A DNA stretch of 64,000 nucleotides from Clostridia bacterium (lineage in GTDB: Bacteria > Bacillota > Clostridia > Lachnospirales > Lachnospiraceae), in contig QKJQ01000027.1 of assembly GCA_003249225.1 (NCBI GenBank), forward strand, positions 453,395 to 517,394, read 5' to 3'. The notes beneath the pieces are model-generated. The model did not search any database. It worked only from the letters and a program-made list of their open reading frames with translations, and had not been told where the DNA came from. Positions 17,121 through 26,207 of the stretch are shown one piece after another (position 1 is the first letter of the stretch; every line of letters begins with the position of its first letter). A program made the position numbers and the translations under genes.

Positions 17121-17344
17121 ACGCATCTCCTATTCTGTCTATCCTGGCAAATATTTGCAGTCAAATTGTTGTAGGCGAATAAGTAACTGGATTAATTATA
17201 CACCATTATAAATATTCTGTACAATATATTTGTTTATGCAATGTAATTTTCTTTTTTTTACGATTATATCAATAAAGAAGTTTTATTCACAATGTATTTA
17301 TTCCTTATACTTTATTTTTGTGAATTCACGCTCCTTTTTAAAAC

Positions 17345-17387
17345 AAAAAGACCATTCTGCCTGTATTTACAGTCGAATCGTCTTTTT
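17345..17387 (-). terminator. Terminator of the GH16 gene
   Basis: AAAAAGAC-C-ATTC (17345-17357) pairs with GAAT-C-GTCTTTTT (17375-17387) apart from one C-C mismatch, 43 bases past the GH16 stop. Confidence 0.82.
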
Positions 17388-17429
17388 GCTGAAGTTCCTT
17401 ACGTTCTGTTTTCAATTCAATCAAACGTA

Positions 17430-18989
17430 TCAATTTGTAGAATCACTAACTACTTTCACCTGAACATTCGCTATGTCTACTTCACCGGTATCATTTCCAA
17501 GATTGAATTCCAGTCTTGCTGTTCCATCGGTATTTGAAAACATCTGGAATTCCTGGGTATAATGTTTCCATTCTGTTGTCAGCGAGTCTTCGAACTGTCC
17601 TGCATAGGTAAGCCATCTATTATCATCATCACCTCCGAACTTTGAAAGCAAAGTCCTGTCTTTCTCGGCTTTTGCATCAAAGGAAAGCTCGTATTTATAC
17701 CCTTTGACCAGCGGAAGATGCTGAATCAGCTGAACCGAATAGGTCTGTGTTCCTTTTCCGATTACATTGATGGATACATACGTATACCCCTCCTCCTGCC
17801 CTTTTTCCAGGAAGGCCGAGCCACTGTATTCCGTAAGTGCCAAAAAGTACCAATTTTTACTGTTCACGTCCATCGTCCTCATTTTGAGCATGTCTTCATT
17901 CACAGTATCGAAAGAACTGTCTTCCAGATAATTATATTCCGGATCTTCCTGTATGTAGGCTGCACTTCCCGTTGCATCTGTCGGTATCCCTGCTTTTGAT
18001 TCACTCTCATCATAACCGCCTTCCAGCTCAAAGACACGAACATAGTCGACTTCCATGATTGCAGGAAGATCCTCCTTTTCCGGCATTGCTCCATTGTCAA
18101 AATTTCCGCCTACCGCCAGGTTTAACAGTATATAAAATTCCTCATTAAATGGCGCCGGAAATGGATAATCCTCTGTTTCTCCATCTCCTCTGCTGTACCA
18201 GCTGTCCTCTGTATGAAAAAGAACATCATCCACGTACCATCGGATCTCTCCGGGTACCCACTCCAGACTGTAAACATGAAAAGCCTCTATGCCAAATGTT
18301 TCTGCATTTTCTTTTTTGCCGAAAGTGTATGTGCCGCCGCTGTATTTATTATCTGGCCAGTTCTGTCCAAAATGAATGGTTCCACTGGTTTCATCGGGTA
18401 TTCTTCCTCTGGCTTCCATTATATCGATTTCTCCGGAAGCCGCCCAGTTACCGTAGGTATTTCCATTCGGATCAGGCAGAAGCCAGAAAGCCGGCCAAAG
18501 ACCTGTTCCCGTCGGAAGTTTCATGCGGGCTTCGATTCTTCCATATTTCGTAGAAAAAAGTGTTTCCCGGCCCGTTCCATCCTCCTTTGGATCAGCCAAG
18601 GTCCGGATGCGTCCGGAAGTATAGCTTTTTCCTCCTAATTCTTCACGCTTTGCCTCTATCTTCAGTGTTCCGTGAGAAACTGTAACATTATCCTCTGAAT
18701 AATACTCTGCTTCATTGTTCCCCCAGTCGGTAACTCCATATCGTACACCATTTCCGATCTGGTAATCCCACTTTGTCTCGTCCAGGCGATCCCCTGTAAA
18801 TTCATCACTCCATACCAGCTTCCAGTTACCACTTTCCTTCGTTACTGTCGTTCCGATTTCCATTGGTTCTGCTGTCTCCAAGAGCACAGTTTCTTTCCCT
18901 TTTAAGTAAAACCACCCCAGAAAACCTGCTGCCAGCAATAGAATAAGTATACCGAGACTTGCGAATATCCACTTATTTCTTTTCTTCAT
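17430..18989 (-). CDS. Secreted GH16 beta-glucanase with a CBM4/9-type module
   Basis: 519 residues. An N-terminal basic segment and one hydrophobic helix (8-28) form an uncleaved anchor or signal. Residues about 50-325 are a GH16 jelly roll: WKLVWSDEFTGDRLDETKWDY, WGNNEAEYYS and the catalytic EIDIME (near 183-188), where the two glutamates are nucleophile and acid/base. The C-terminal about 150 residues have the CBM4/9 pattern (LEDSSFDT... YELSFDAKA ... TARLEFNLG). Sequence resembles laminarinase/beta-1,3(4)-glucanases, suggesting fungal, cereal or algal beta-glucan as substrate, cleaved outside the cell. Ribosome site AAAGGGG. No transporter is adjacent. Confidence 0.9.
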   Translation of the reverse strand: MKKRNKWIFASLGILILLLAAGFLGWFYLKGKETVLLETAEPMEIGTTVTKESGNWKLVWSDEFTGDRLDETKWDYQIGNGVRYGVTDWGNNEAEYYSEDNVTVSHGTLKIEAKREELGGKSYTSGRIRTLADPKEDGTGRETLFSTKYGRIEARMKLPTGTGLWPAFWLLPDPNGNTYGNWAASGEIDIMEARGRIPDETSGTIHFGQNWPDNKYSGGTYTFGKKENAETFGIEAFHVYSLEWVPGEIRWYVDDVLFHTEDSWYSRGDGETEDYPFPAPFNEEFYILLNLAVGGNFDNGAMPEKEDLPAIMEVDYVRVFELEGGYDESESKAGIPTDATGSAAYIQEDPEYNYLEDSSFDTVNEDMLKMRTMDVNSKNWYFLALTEYSGSAFLEKGQEEGYTYVSINVIGKGTQTYSVQLIQHLPLVKGYKYELSFDAKAEKDRTLLSKFGGDDDNRWLTYAGQFEDSLTTEWKHYTQEFQMFSNTDGTARLEFNLGNDTGEVDIANVQVKVVSDSTN

Positions 18990-19081
18990 TCCATATCCCC
19001 TTTCTGCTTCCTATTTTCTGAAATTCTTTCTATCTACAGTACTTTCTTAATTTAGAAGCAGCTACTGTATACCTCATTATA

Positions 19082-19116
19082 AAAAACGACCCTTTTATAA
19101 AAAATGGGTCGTTTTT
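19082..19116 (-). terminator. Terminator of the beta-helix surface protein gene
   Basis: AAAAACGACCC (19082-19092) and GGGTCGTTTTT (19106-19116) form an 11-bp perfect stem followed by a U-run on the minus strand. Confidence 0.92.
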
Positions 19117-19172
19117 CACTATGGTATTCTTTTTTTATTTTACGAATCGGAATTGTATCGTTTTTAGTATCA

Positions 19173-21404
19173 TCAGCACAAATCAGTAAAATACTGCGCA
19201 AGCTCTTCCATTGGAACATCATTTTGCTGTATAACAATTCCATCAAAAATTGTTTCTTGCAACAGATCGCTGTTTTGTTCTCCTTGTACATAATCAAGAT
19301 ATGCACCGATTGTAAGGATTCCGCCATAAACTGTAGCATCACAGCCAGTGCCGCAACCTAAAATTCTTGTTGTCAGATTTCCTCCATAGACAATCAGTTC
19401 GGAGAATATGACTCTTTCGTTTACAAGTACCGTCCCACCTGTCATGGTCAGTTTTGTTTTATTGGATATTTCTTCATTTCCACTTTCATAGACTCCAATC
19501 GTATCCGCAAGCAAAGTACCGCCAAACACATTAACTTTCATATAATTGGATCCTGTAATGGCAGCACCCGTTTCATTGTGTGCTTTAAAGGAACCACCAC
19601 ATAAGGAAAAGGTGCCATAATCTCCTGTATTGATGGCTGCTCCGTTCGTCAGTTCAAAATTCATACATCCTCCATACAAAAGCACATTGCCATAGTTTGT
19701 ATAAATTGCATCTGCATTGTCTTTGGCATAAAATTTTATGACATCACCTTCCTCGTCTCCGGTGAATATCAGTGAAGCATCGTGACCAACGAAAAGACCT
19801 CTGGTATCTTTCCCAAGAGAGACTGTGTTCTCACCCTGTATAGTAAGGAACAAAGAAACCTCATTATCAAGAATCAGAAAATCACTTCGCCCGGTCAGTG
19901 AATACTTTACGTTCAGATTCTGAAAAACAAGATGCTGTGTATTATTCTTACCCTGATGTACATAAATGCGGTAGTTGATCACGCTCCCTGTAACAAGAAT
20001 CGTATCACAGCGGTAGACTTTATTCTCATAAATACAGCCACCTTTAATCAGCTCAAGGTCACTTGTCCCAAGATCTGCTATCACCTGCTTGGTTCTTGGC
20101 ATCTCATCAATGGTATCTTGATATGTGTTAAAGTAGTCATCATTAAATAACATATTTTTTCCGGAAGATACGGTCAGCTTTCCTGCCTTTTCCGGAAGAA
20201 AAATACTTATAAACCCATCGGATGTCATGTCCTCTGTACCATATACGATATCATCGAATTTTATTTTCGTGATTTTGCCTGTCTCACAGTTAAGAAAGGT
20301 CTGTTTTACGATATCTCCGTTCGTATCAACAGGTTGTACAGAAAAATCATAGGCTCTTATATCGCCGCCGCTGATTACGATTTGACCGGCTGCGATATCA
20401 TACCCTCTCATAGAATCAAGATATTCCTGGGTGTCCCGTGAATAGCCTTCGTATAGTTCGCGTGTACCATAGTCCCCTTTCGCCGTAATGGTACCGCCAT
20501 TAATAAAGACCTGTGTATTTTCTGAGTTGCTTGCACTTCCAATCCCTGCCGCATTGTTATTCCCGTTTGCCGTTATGGTTCCTCCGTTAATTGTAATCCG
20601 ATTGCCCATTCCTATTGTCGATTCGCTGCCAATGCCGGCTTCACAGGAAGAAGCTTTTACAATACCGCCATTAATGGTAATACTTCCCTGCCTGGTAAGA
20701 CTGTCCCCTCCGATTCCTGCCATTCCTCCCTGCATTTCTCCATCGGATCCGCCAATTGCTGTAACGATCCCTCCGTTAATTGTTATATCCCCTCCGCCGA
20801 TATAAAAACGCTGATAAGGGTAATTATCTCCCCTGCTGCAAGTTCCTCCGCCTATCCCGCAATTATCCCATGGACTCTCTGCATATACCGTACCGCCATT
20901 AATAACAATCGTGCCACATCCTTCTTCTGCCGATATAGCGCTGCCGCCAATAGCCGCAGCTTCAAAACCAGCAATAGCCCTGATACTTCCTGTGCTGTCC
21001 TCTGATATGATCAAGGTCGCACCCTGCGGAACATGGATCGCTCCCCCGAAAAATTCATTTTCTATTGTATTCCTTCCGCATACGACCAGCTCAACACTCG
21101 CACCGCTTTTAATGTCGATCAGATCAGTCTCTTTCCTGTTGTCACCAGGATTGTATATCGAAACATCCATTAACATAATTCTGGCTGTAACACCTTTGCT
21201 GACCTGTATCGTGTTCGTATCTGTTGTCCCTTTAATAATATAATTGCCCGATTCACTGATTACTATATTCGTTCTTGAAATGTCCAGCTTAATTGTTTCC
21301 GATGCTCTGCATGTCGTTCCCTGAAATATTCCAATTATGAGAATAGACAGCAGGACTCCTGCCATCCATTTCAACGCATTGCTTTTCATATTATATGGTT
21401 TCAT
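19173..21404 (-). CDS. Secreted parallel beta-helix, carbohydrate-binding-type surface protein
   Basis: 743 residues from the ATG at 21404 (GGGAGG 7 bases upstream; an ORF extension to 21443 lacks one). A signal peptide (about 1-35) ends near TTCRASE. The body is built of repeated strands of the type INGGTITANG, IVINGGTVYAES and ITINGGIVTAIGG with glycine pairs, the pattern of Cthe_2159-like beta-helical polysaccharide-binding proteins. A second, degenerate block follows after about residue 430 (FELTNGAAINTG, LTMTGGTVLVN). No anchor motif or catalytic residues were identified. It sits upstream of the GH16 gene but each has its own terminator. Role probably binding or adhesion to glycans. Confidence 0.75.
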   Translation of the reverse strand: MKPYNMKSNALKWMAGVLLSILIIGIFQGTTCRASETIKLDISRTNIVISESGNYIIKGTTDTNTIQVSKGVTARIMLMDVSIYNPGDNRKETDLIDIKSGASVELVVCGRNTIENEFFGGAIHVPQGATLIISEDSTGSIRAIAGFEAAAIGGSAISAEEGCGTIVINGGTVYAESPWDNCGIGGGTCSRGDNYPYQRFYIGGGDITINGGIVTAIGGSDGEMQGGMAGIGGDSLTRQGSITINGGIVKASSCEAGIGSESTIGMGNRITINGGTITANGNNNAAGIGSASNSENTQVFINGGTITAKGDYGTRELYEGYSRDTQEYLDSMRGYDIAAGQIVISGGDIRAYDFSVQPVDTNGDIVKQTFLNCETGKITKIKFDDIVYGTEDMTSDGFISIFLPEKAGKLTVSSGKNMLFNDDYFNTYQDTIDEMPRTKQVIADLGTSDLELIKGGCIYENKVYRCDTILVTGSVINYRIYVHQGKNNTQHLVFQNLNVKYSLTGRSDFLILDNEVSLFLTIQGENTVSLGKDTRGLFVGHDASLIFTGDEEGDVIKFYAKDNADAIYTNYGNVLLYGGCMNFELTNGAAINTGDYGTFSLCGGSFKAHNETGAAITGSNYMKVNVFGGTLLADTIGVYESGNEEISNKTKLTMTGGTVLVNERVIFSELIVYGGNLTTRILGCGTGCDATVYGGILTIGAYLDYVQGEQNSDLLQETIFDGIVIQQNDVPMEELAQYFTDLC

Positions 21405-21608
21405 ATTATATCCTCCCGTAAAATGTTCTGTTAGCGAACACATTTGGAATTATTTTATCATTTTTACCATATAGTTGCAATGCATTTCCATAGCAGAGAT
21501 CTCATCCATGGTGGGCTTCCATGATTTTTGTTACTTTTCAAAACTTTTCAAAAAGAAGATAGGACAATCCCCCATCGAATACAGGAAGATGCTTTCCAGA
21601 AAATAAAA

Positions 21609-21653
21609 AGTTCTCCCCGATTGCAGGAATCTTTCCTCAACACAGGGAGAACT
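21609..21653 (-). terminator. Terminator of the MocR-type regulator gene
   Basis: AGTTCTCCC (21609-21617) pairs with GGGAGAACT (21645-21653); minus-strand reading ends in CTTTTTATTTT. Confidence 0.8.
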
Positions 21654-21673
21654 GTTTTGTATCTGGTTTCTAT

Positions 21674-23092
21674 TTATAGTACCGGGTAAAGCCTTTTTCT
21701 GCTTTGATAGTTATCAAGCAGTTCTTTCATAATATACAAAGCCTTTTCCAGATCGTTTATTGTATTTGGAGCACTGACTGCCAGCCGAATGGTCGGTTTT
21801 TCGGGTCTTGACCCAACATAAAATCGGTTAGCAGACAGGATCTGAACACCTTTTTCTACTGCCATGTACTCCAGTTCTATGTCATCATATCCTTCCGGCA
21901 AGCGAAGAAACCGGTAACAGGAAGTAGGAGCTGGCAAAGATTCATATTCAGACATTATCCTGTCGAATAATTTATTTCTTTCTTTTAGTATATGAATTTT
22001 CTCATTTTCTATGTATTCATAGGCACCTGTCGATTGAAGCAATGAAACAATTTCAGAGGTATAAGGTGATGCCATCCAGATAATATTATTTAATCCATGT
22101 GATAATTTTGATACCAAACATAAGGGTGCCACTATATAGGATATTCTGAATGCGGGACTGATGGCCTTTGAAGTTCCCATAATGAACAGACTTTTGTCAG
22201 GTATATAAGCACTGACTGGTTTGATTCTGTTCTCTATACTGAAACTGAACGTTGCATCCTCAATCAAAAGCAGCTTATTCTCTTCAATCACTTTTGCAAT
22301 TGCCATTCTCTTTTCTGAGCTCAAAGTAACCGTGGTAGGATTCTGATAATCCGTTATCAGATAAATACCTTTCGGCTGCTCACGCCTGCAGGTCGTAACC
22401 AGCTCTTCCAGATCCATGCCATTTTCATCTTGCGGAACCGGAACCAGAATAATGTTCATATAGGAAGCCAGACTGATCAGTCCGGTGTATGTATACTCAT
22501 CTACAATTATCCTGTCGCCCTTTTCAAAGAGTGTCATGAGAATAATAGACAGGGCATTCTGCGTTCCGGACGTTATCAGAATATTCTCTGCTGCTGTATC
22601 CATTTTATACTTTTTCAACCAGTTCGCTGCAACATATCGGTGCTTGATGTGGCCTTCCGGCGGACAATACATCATCGTCAACCCATAATCCATTGAGTCA
22701 CTCACCTGCTTTACCATTGTTTCAATCAGTGGGTTACATTCATACAAAGGAATTGCCATACCCAGATTGAGAAGATCCGTGTCTTTATGATCTGACAGCA
22801 ATGACATTGGCAGACCGGGACTGGCAGCAATAAAAGTTCCTTTCCCGACCACTCCTTTTACCAGGCCTTTTTCCTCGCAAATCTTATACGCCCTTGTAAC
22901 AGTTCCATGATTTACACCAATTTGATTTGCAAGAACACGCTGTGGTGGGAGCTTATAACCACGCATTAAAACTCCTTTTCTGATATCCTCCTGTATTGCC
23001 TGTACAAGCGCCTGATATATTGGTGTTTCTCCTCCCGTTGCAGGAAGCTCCGGAATCCAGCATATTTCATTACCATATTGATCAAAATTCAT
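21674..23092 (-). CDS. MocR/PdxR-type GntR regulator with aminotransferase domain
   Basis: 472 residues from the ATG at 23092, supported by GGGAGG 6 bases upstream. N-terminal GntR winged helix (about 25-95: PIYQALVQAIQEDI, LPPQRVLANQIGVNHGTVTRAY, GLVKGVVGKGTF), then a fold-type I PLP aminotransferase domain with YCPPEGH, NILITSGTQNALS, ITDYQNPTTVTL and a PLP lysine in MGTSKAISPA. Such proteins use PLP or an amino compound as effector. It is divergent from a LysE transporter across a 36-bp palindrome and very probably regulates it, as MocR proteins usually act on the divergent neighbour. Confidence 0.9.
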   Translation of the reverse strand: MNFDQYGNEICWIPELPATGGETPIYQALVQAIQEDIRKGVLMRGYKLPPQRVLANQIGVNHGTVTRAYKICEEKGLVKGVVGKGTFIAASPGLPMSLLSDHKDTDLLNLGMAIPLYECNPLIETMVKQVSDSMDYGLTMMYCPPEGHIKHRYVAANWLKKYKMDTAAENILITSGTQNALSIILMTLFEKGDRIIVDEYTYTGLISLASYMNIILVPVPQDENGMDLEELVTTCRREQPKGIYLITDYQNPTTVTLSSEKRMAIAKVIEENKLLLIEDATFSFSIENRIKPVSAYIPDKSLFIMGTSKAISPAFRISYIVAPLCLVSKLSHGLNNIIWMASPYTSEIVSLLQSTGAYEYIENEKIHILKERNKLFDRIMSEYESLPAPTSCYRFLRLPEGYDDIELEYMAVEKGVQILSANRFYVGSRPEKPTIRLAVSAPNTINDLEKALYIMKELLDNYQSRKRLYPVL

Positions 23093-23224
23093 TGTTTGCC
23101 TCCCTCTCCTGTCTGCTGTTCTGACATGATACTGTTTTAACAGCATTCTGTTCTGACTTGAAGTTATCCAGATAAAACAAGTCAATAAAGTATTCTGTCA
23201 TTGCTTCTATACTTGGTATCAACT

Positions 23225-23260
23225 TGTAACTAATACAATTTATCAATTGTATTAGTTACA
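23225..23260. promoter_or_regulatory. 36-bp palindrome, predicted MocR operator
   Basis: Perfect 16-base arms, TGTAACTAATACAATT and AATTGTATTAGTTACA, flank a 4-base centre in the 214-bp gap between the MocR and LysE start codons. The core ATCAATTGTAT is repeated directly 33 bases later (23242-23252 and 23275-23285), next to the LysE -10 element. Confidence 0.75.
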
Positions 23261-23276
23261 CTTCGGTATATATAAT
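23247..23276 (+). promoter_or_regulatory. Predicted promoter of the LysE gene
   Basis: TTGTAT (23247-23252), 18 bases, TATAAT (23271-23276). The -35 element lies inside the palindrome's right arm, so regulator binding there would affect polymerase access directly. Confidence 0.55.
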
Positions 23277-23306
23277 CAATTGTATCACTATATAGGAGGA
23301 AAAACA

Positions 23307-23897
23307 ATGCTTCAGATGATTCTTTATTCTATTACAATTATGTATACCCCGGGTCCTGTTACCATTACCGCTGCCAACCTTGGCCTGAATCGCAAATTTA
23401 AAAGCGGTCTGCCCTTTTATGCTGGTGTCAGCATTGCCATATTTGCACTCTATATCATCCTTGGATACTTTGGAAGCCTGCTTCTCACCTCCTTTGACTT
23501 ATGGCCGATCAGTCTGGTCGGTGGCATCTATATGCTGTATCTGGCTTTTAAAATATTTAAATCAGAAATTGATCTGGACAAACCGCAAAAAAAGAACATT
23601 GGTTTCTTTGGAGGCTTTCTGATGCAGTTCTTTAATCCGAAAGCAATTATCGCCGTTGTCCCAGTAATAACAATATATTTTCCTCAGTTACAGATCACCG
23701 GAATAAAGATCCTCTTTATGGCGGTATTCTTTACCTTTCTCGTTTTCGGATCACCTGCACTGTATGCGATGGCTGGACAATTCTTCTCCCACATTCTGCG
23801 CAACAAAAAAGCAATAAAAATCTTTAATAAGGTCATGGCCCTCATCTTAGTTTATATTGCTTTCTCAACTCTCTATCATTATGTATACCTGCGCTGA
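23307..23897 (+). CDS. LysE/RhtB-family amino-acid exporter
   Basis: 196 residues from the ATG at 23307, behind AGGAGG; the in-frame upstream extension to 23280 has no site. Five to six membrane helices, with the family motif TPGPVTITAANLG at the start and FLMQFFNPKAIIAVVPV in the middle. LysE proteins export amino acids or related compounds. Divergent from the MocR-type regulator, which uses PLP chemistry to sense amino compounds, so export of an amino acid or amine sensed by that protein is the best inference. Convergent with the XRE fusion gene 66 bases on. Confidence 0.87.
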   Translation: MLQMILYSITIMYTPGPVTITAANLGLNRKFKSGLPFYAGVSIAIFALYIILGYFGSLLLTSFDLWPISLVGGIYMLYLAFKIFKSEIDLDKPQKKNIGFFGGFLMQFFNPKAIIAVVPVITIYFPQLQITGIKILFMAVFFTFLVFGSPALYAMAGQFFSHILRNKKAIKIFNKVMALILVYIAFSTLYHYVYLR

Positions 23898-23962
23898 TCA
23901 TTTCTTCCTGAATGATTGCTCCGCTATGTTCACTGCATCTTTCGTCTTCTGGCTTCCTGCCG

Positions 23963-24547
23963 CTAAAGCATCTGAGAATACAGCCCATGTTCTGTACAGT
24001 ACCAAACAAGCATACCATGTCCTTCGATTGGTATGTGAACTCCCAGATTCCATTCCGGATACTGCTTGATGATCTGAATTCTGTCTCCGGTAACAAATGC
24101 GACAAAAGAAATGTAATGATCTTTTGTCATTGGATGAGAGGTTGTGATATACCAGTCTTTTTCCACGACTTGAACCGACAGTTTATCCTCTTCTGCTGCT
24201 TTTTTCGCAATCTGCTCCTTAAGTTTCTTACCGCAACAGGAGACCATCGCCGTTCCGGTACAAAAAGTAATGTTATGACAAACCGGACATACATAAATTT
24301 TTGTGTTCTTCATATTGCCGTTCACAAAGTCATTGGGTCTTAAATCACCGACAAGCAGATTCTGCATATCAAGATCAAGCAGACGAGCCAGTTCGGCAAT
24401 GAGCGATATATCAGGAAGTCCAAGACCACGTTCCCACTTCGAGACTGCTTTATCACTGATATTCATTTTGTCTGCGAGTTGTTTCTGTGTCATATGATGT
24501 TCCAGCCGCATCACACGGATTAGGTCACCGATTTTGGCATTCTGCAT
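23963..24547 (-). CDS. XRE regulator fused to a superoxide-reductase-like domain
   Basis: 194 residues. 1-65: XRE helix-turn-helix (MTQKQLADKMNISDKAVSKWERG). 80-194: a desulfoferrodoxin/superoxide reductase-like region: Cys87 and Cys90 (CPVC) and Cys104-Cys105 (SCCGKKL) as in the desulforedoxin-like site, then SHPMTKDHYISF with His138 and His144, and YCTEHGLY with Cys184 and His187. The usual EKHxP histidine is replaced by EKDWY, so the catalytic Fe(His)4Cys centre lacks one ligand. That suggests sensing rather than superoxide reduction. The start has AAAGGGG upstream. No obvious target gene; it stands alone. Confidence 0.78.
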   Translation of the reverse strand: MQNAKIGDLIRVMRLEHHMTQKQLADKMNISDKAVSKWERGLGLPDISLIAELARLLDLDMQNLLVGDLRPNDFVNGNMKNTKIYVCPVCHNITFCTGTAMVSCCGKKLKEQIAKKAAEEDKLSVQVVEKDWYITTSHPMTKDHYISFVAFVTGDRIQIIKQYPEWNLGVHIPIEGHGMLVWYCTEHGLYSQML

Positions 24548-24620
24548 AGTTTGCCCCTTTCTGCATAGTTACCATATATGCTTTCTATGCTGTCAAACAT
24601 ACTTTCTGCTGACTTTTCTT

Positions 24621-24953
24621 TCATTCTTCTTTGGTCTTTTCCAGCCAAAGTTCCAGTAATACAGCTACGTCCGAAGCAAATTCTTTATTGGTCTGTGTTT
24701 CTTTCTTTTGAATTTCTTCCAGTACATCAAAAACAAAGGATTCTGGTCCGAATAATGCCCAGTCCTTTTTCATGTGAAGATCCAGGCAGGAATTCGTCTT
24801 GACGGAAAACTCAAATCGGTTCTTCGCACCCTGCAGATCTGTTGCAGACCGAAGCCAATAATCCGAATTCCCTTTACATTTTATACAATACACACCTCCG
24901 GTGCAAATTCTGTTTTTGTATTTTTCCCTTAGTTCTTTCTTATCAATCTCCAT
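24621..24953 (-). CDS. GIY-YIG-type nuclease family protein
   Basis: 110 residues from the ATG at 24953, chosen for GGAGG 8 bases upstream. The region GGVYCIKCKGNSDYWLRSA followed by NRFEFSVKTNSC and FVFDVLEEI is the short GIY-YIG-like family common in Firmicutes; the second motif (YIG) is degenerate, so nuclease activity is uncertain. Function in the cell is unknown. It is separated by 73 bases from the XRE fusion gene downstream on the same strand and may be co-transcribed with it. Confidence 0.65.
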   Translation of the reverse strand: MEIDKKELREKYKNRICTGGVYCIKCKGNSDYWLRSATDLQGAKNRFEFSVKTNSCLDLHMKKDWALFGPESFVFDVLEEIQKKETQTNKEFASDVAVLLELWLEKTKEE

Positions 24954-25168
24954 TATCTTTTCCTCCATACCGATATTGTAATCCATACTGCCCTTACAGT
25001 GCAATAAACGCTCCGTAGAGTCCTGCATAGTTCAACCAAGCCAGCCATCTATGAACTTTCTGTGTGGATTATGTGAATTCCCTTCAGTCCCAGACATTTC
25101 ATTCGATATACCTTTAAACATCATGCATCAAACAAACAACTTTGATGCATGCGCAGGAGGAACGTTAT

Positions 25169-26041
25169 ATGAACCAGACCAGCTTTTATCTCCCGGACTT
25201 TTATTATGCTAAGTATATGAACCTTATCTTCCATGATCTTATGAAAAAATACCCGGAGTGCTTTTATGAAGATGGGAAGATCAAAGCAGTCTATGGATGC
25301 TTTCCTGGTTCTATATGGAATGGCGGCCGTCTCTCCATGGGAAGCTGTCAAAGAGACAATATCCTTCGTACAATAGAAGAATTCAATTCAAGAGATATTT
25401 CCCTGCGTTTTACCTTTACCAATCCGCTGCTTGAAGAAAAACATCTATACGATACGTTTTGTAATCTTTGCATGAAGCTTGCCGGAAACGGTAAAAATGA
25501 AATCCTTGTGAACTCTCCTCTTCTGGAAGATTATTTACGGACGAACTATCCTGATTTCACTTATGTTTCTTCTACTACAAAATGTTTAACAACAGTCCTG
25601 GAAGTGGAGGAAGAGACAAAAAAAAAGTATTCTCTGATTGTTCTTGATAATTCTTTTAACAATGCAGAGAAACTTTTTCTTTTGAAAAACCCGGAACTAT
25701 ATGAATTAGTTGCCGATTCGTTCTGTCAGGATTCCTGCCCGGACCGGTTTGCTCATTATGAGGAGGTTGGCAGGGCACAACTAGAATTCCGGCAGACTGA
25801 TTTTAATAAGTGCAGCCATATAAACCGGGACTTTTATGCTCTTATGAATAACCGGTCTTTTCTTACTGTCGAAGAAATCCACGGCAGATACAAAGAACAT
25901 GGATTTTGTCATTTTAAACTTGACGGCAGGGGTTTTAATCGGTTAAAAGTTGCCGAAAGTTACATCTATTACTTTGTGCTGCCGGAACACCGTGACCGTG
26001 TCAGGCTGGCATTTTTTGATGCCATGGATAAATTCAGATAA
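25169..26041 (+). CDS. U32/UbiU-like iron-sulfur protein, unassigned
   Basis: 290 residues from the ATG at 25169 with AGGAGG upstream. Not firmly recognised. VYGCFPGSIWNGGR near residue 45 looks like a conserved signature. The later part has a cysteine layout like peptidase U32/UbiU-UbiV proteins: SFCQDSCPDRFAHYEEVGR, FNKCSHINR, and GFCHFKLDGRG, the last resembling the KIEGR motif of that family. These proteins are TIM barrels with a [4Fe-4S] cluster that act in hydroxylation of RNA or quinones. Genes alone on its strand, no operon. The assignment is by motif order only; it could equally be a radical-type or unknown barrel. Confidence 0.5.
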   Translation: MNQTSFYLPDFYYAKYMNLIFHDLMKKYPECFYEDGKIKAVYGCFPGSIWNGGRLSMGSCQRDNILRTIEEFNSRDISLRFTFTNPLLEEKHLYDTFCNLCMKLAGNGKNEILVNSPLLEDYLRTNYPDFTYVSSTTKCLTTVLEVEEETKKKYSLIVLDNSFNNAEKLFLLKNPELYELVADSFCQDSCPDRFAHYEEVGRAQLEFRQTDFNKCSHINRDFYALMNNRSFLTVEEIHGRYKEHGFCHFKLDGRGFNRLKVAESYIYYFVLPEHRDRVRLAFFDAMDKFR

Positions 26042-26207
26042 TCGAATGAGCATACCGCCAAAACAATAAAATTCACAGGAATAACCGGAATACGCAAAGA
26101 CATCTGAACCTCGGATCTATTAAATAAACTTTTCTATTCGATGAAGTGGTCAGACTGCTAATTATTACTTATCGTGTTCTATACATTTACAATATTCTTT
26201 CCCTTTA

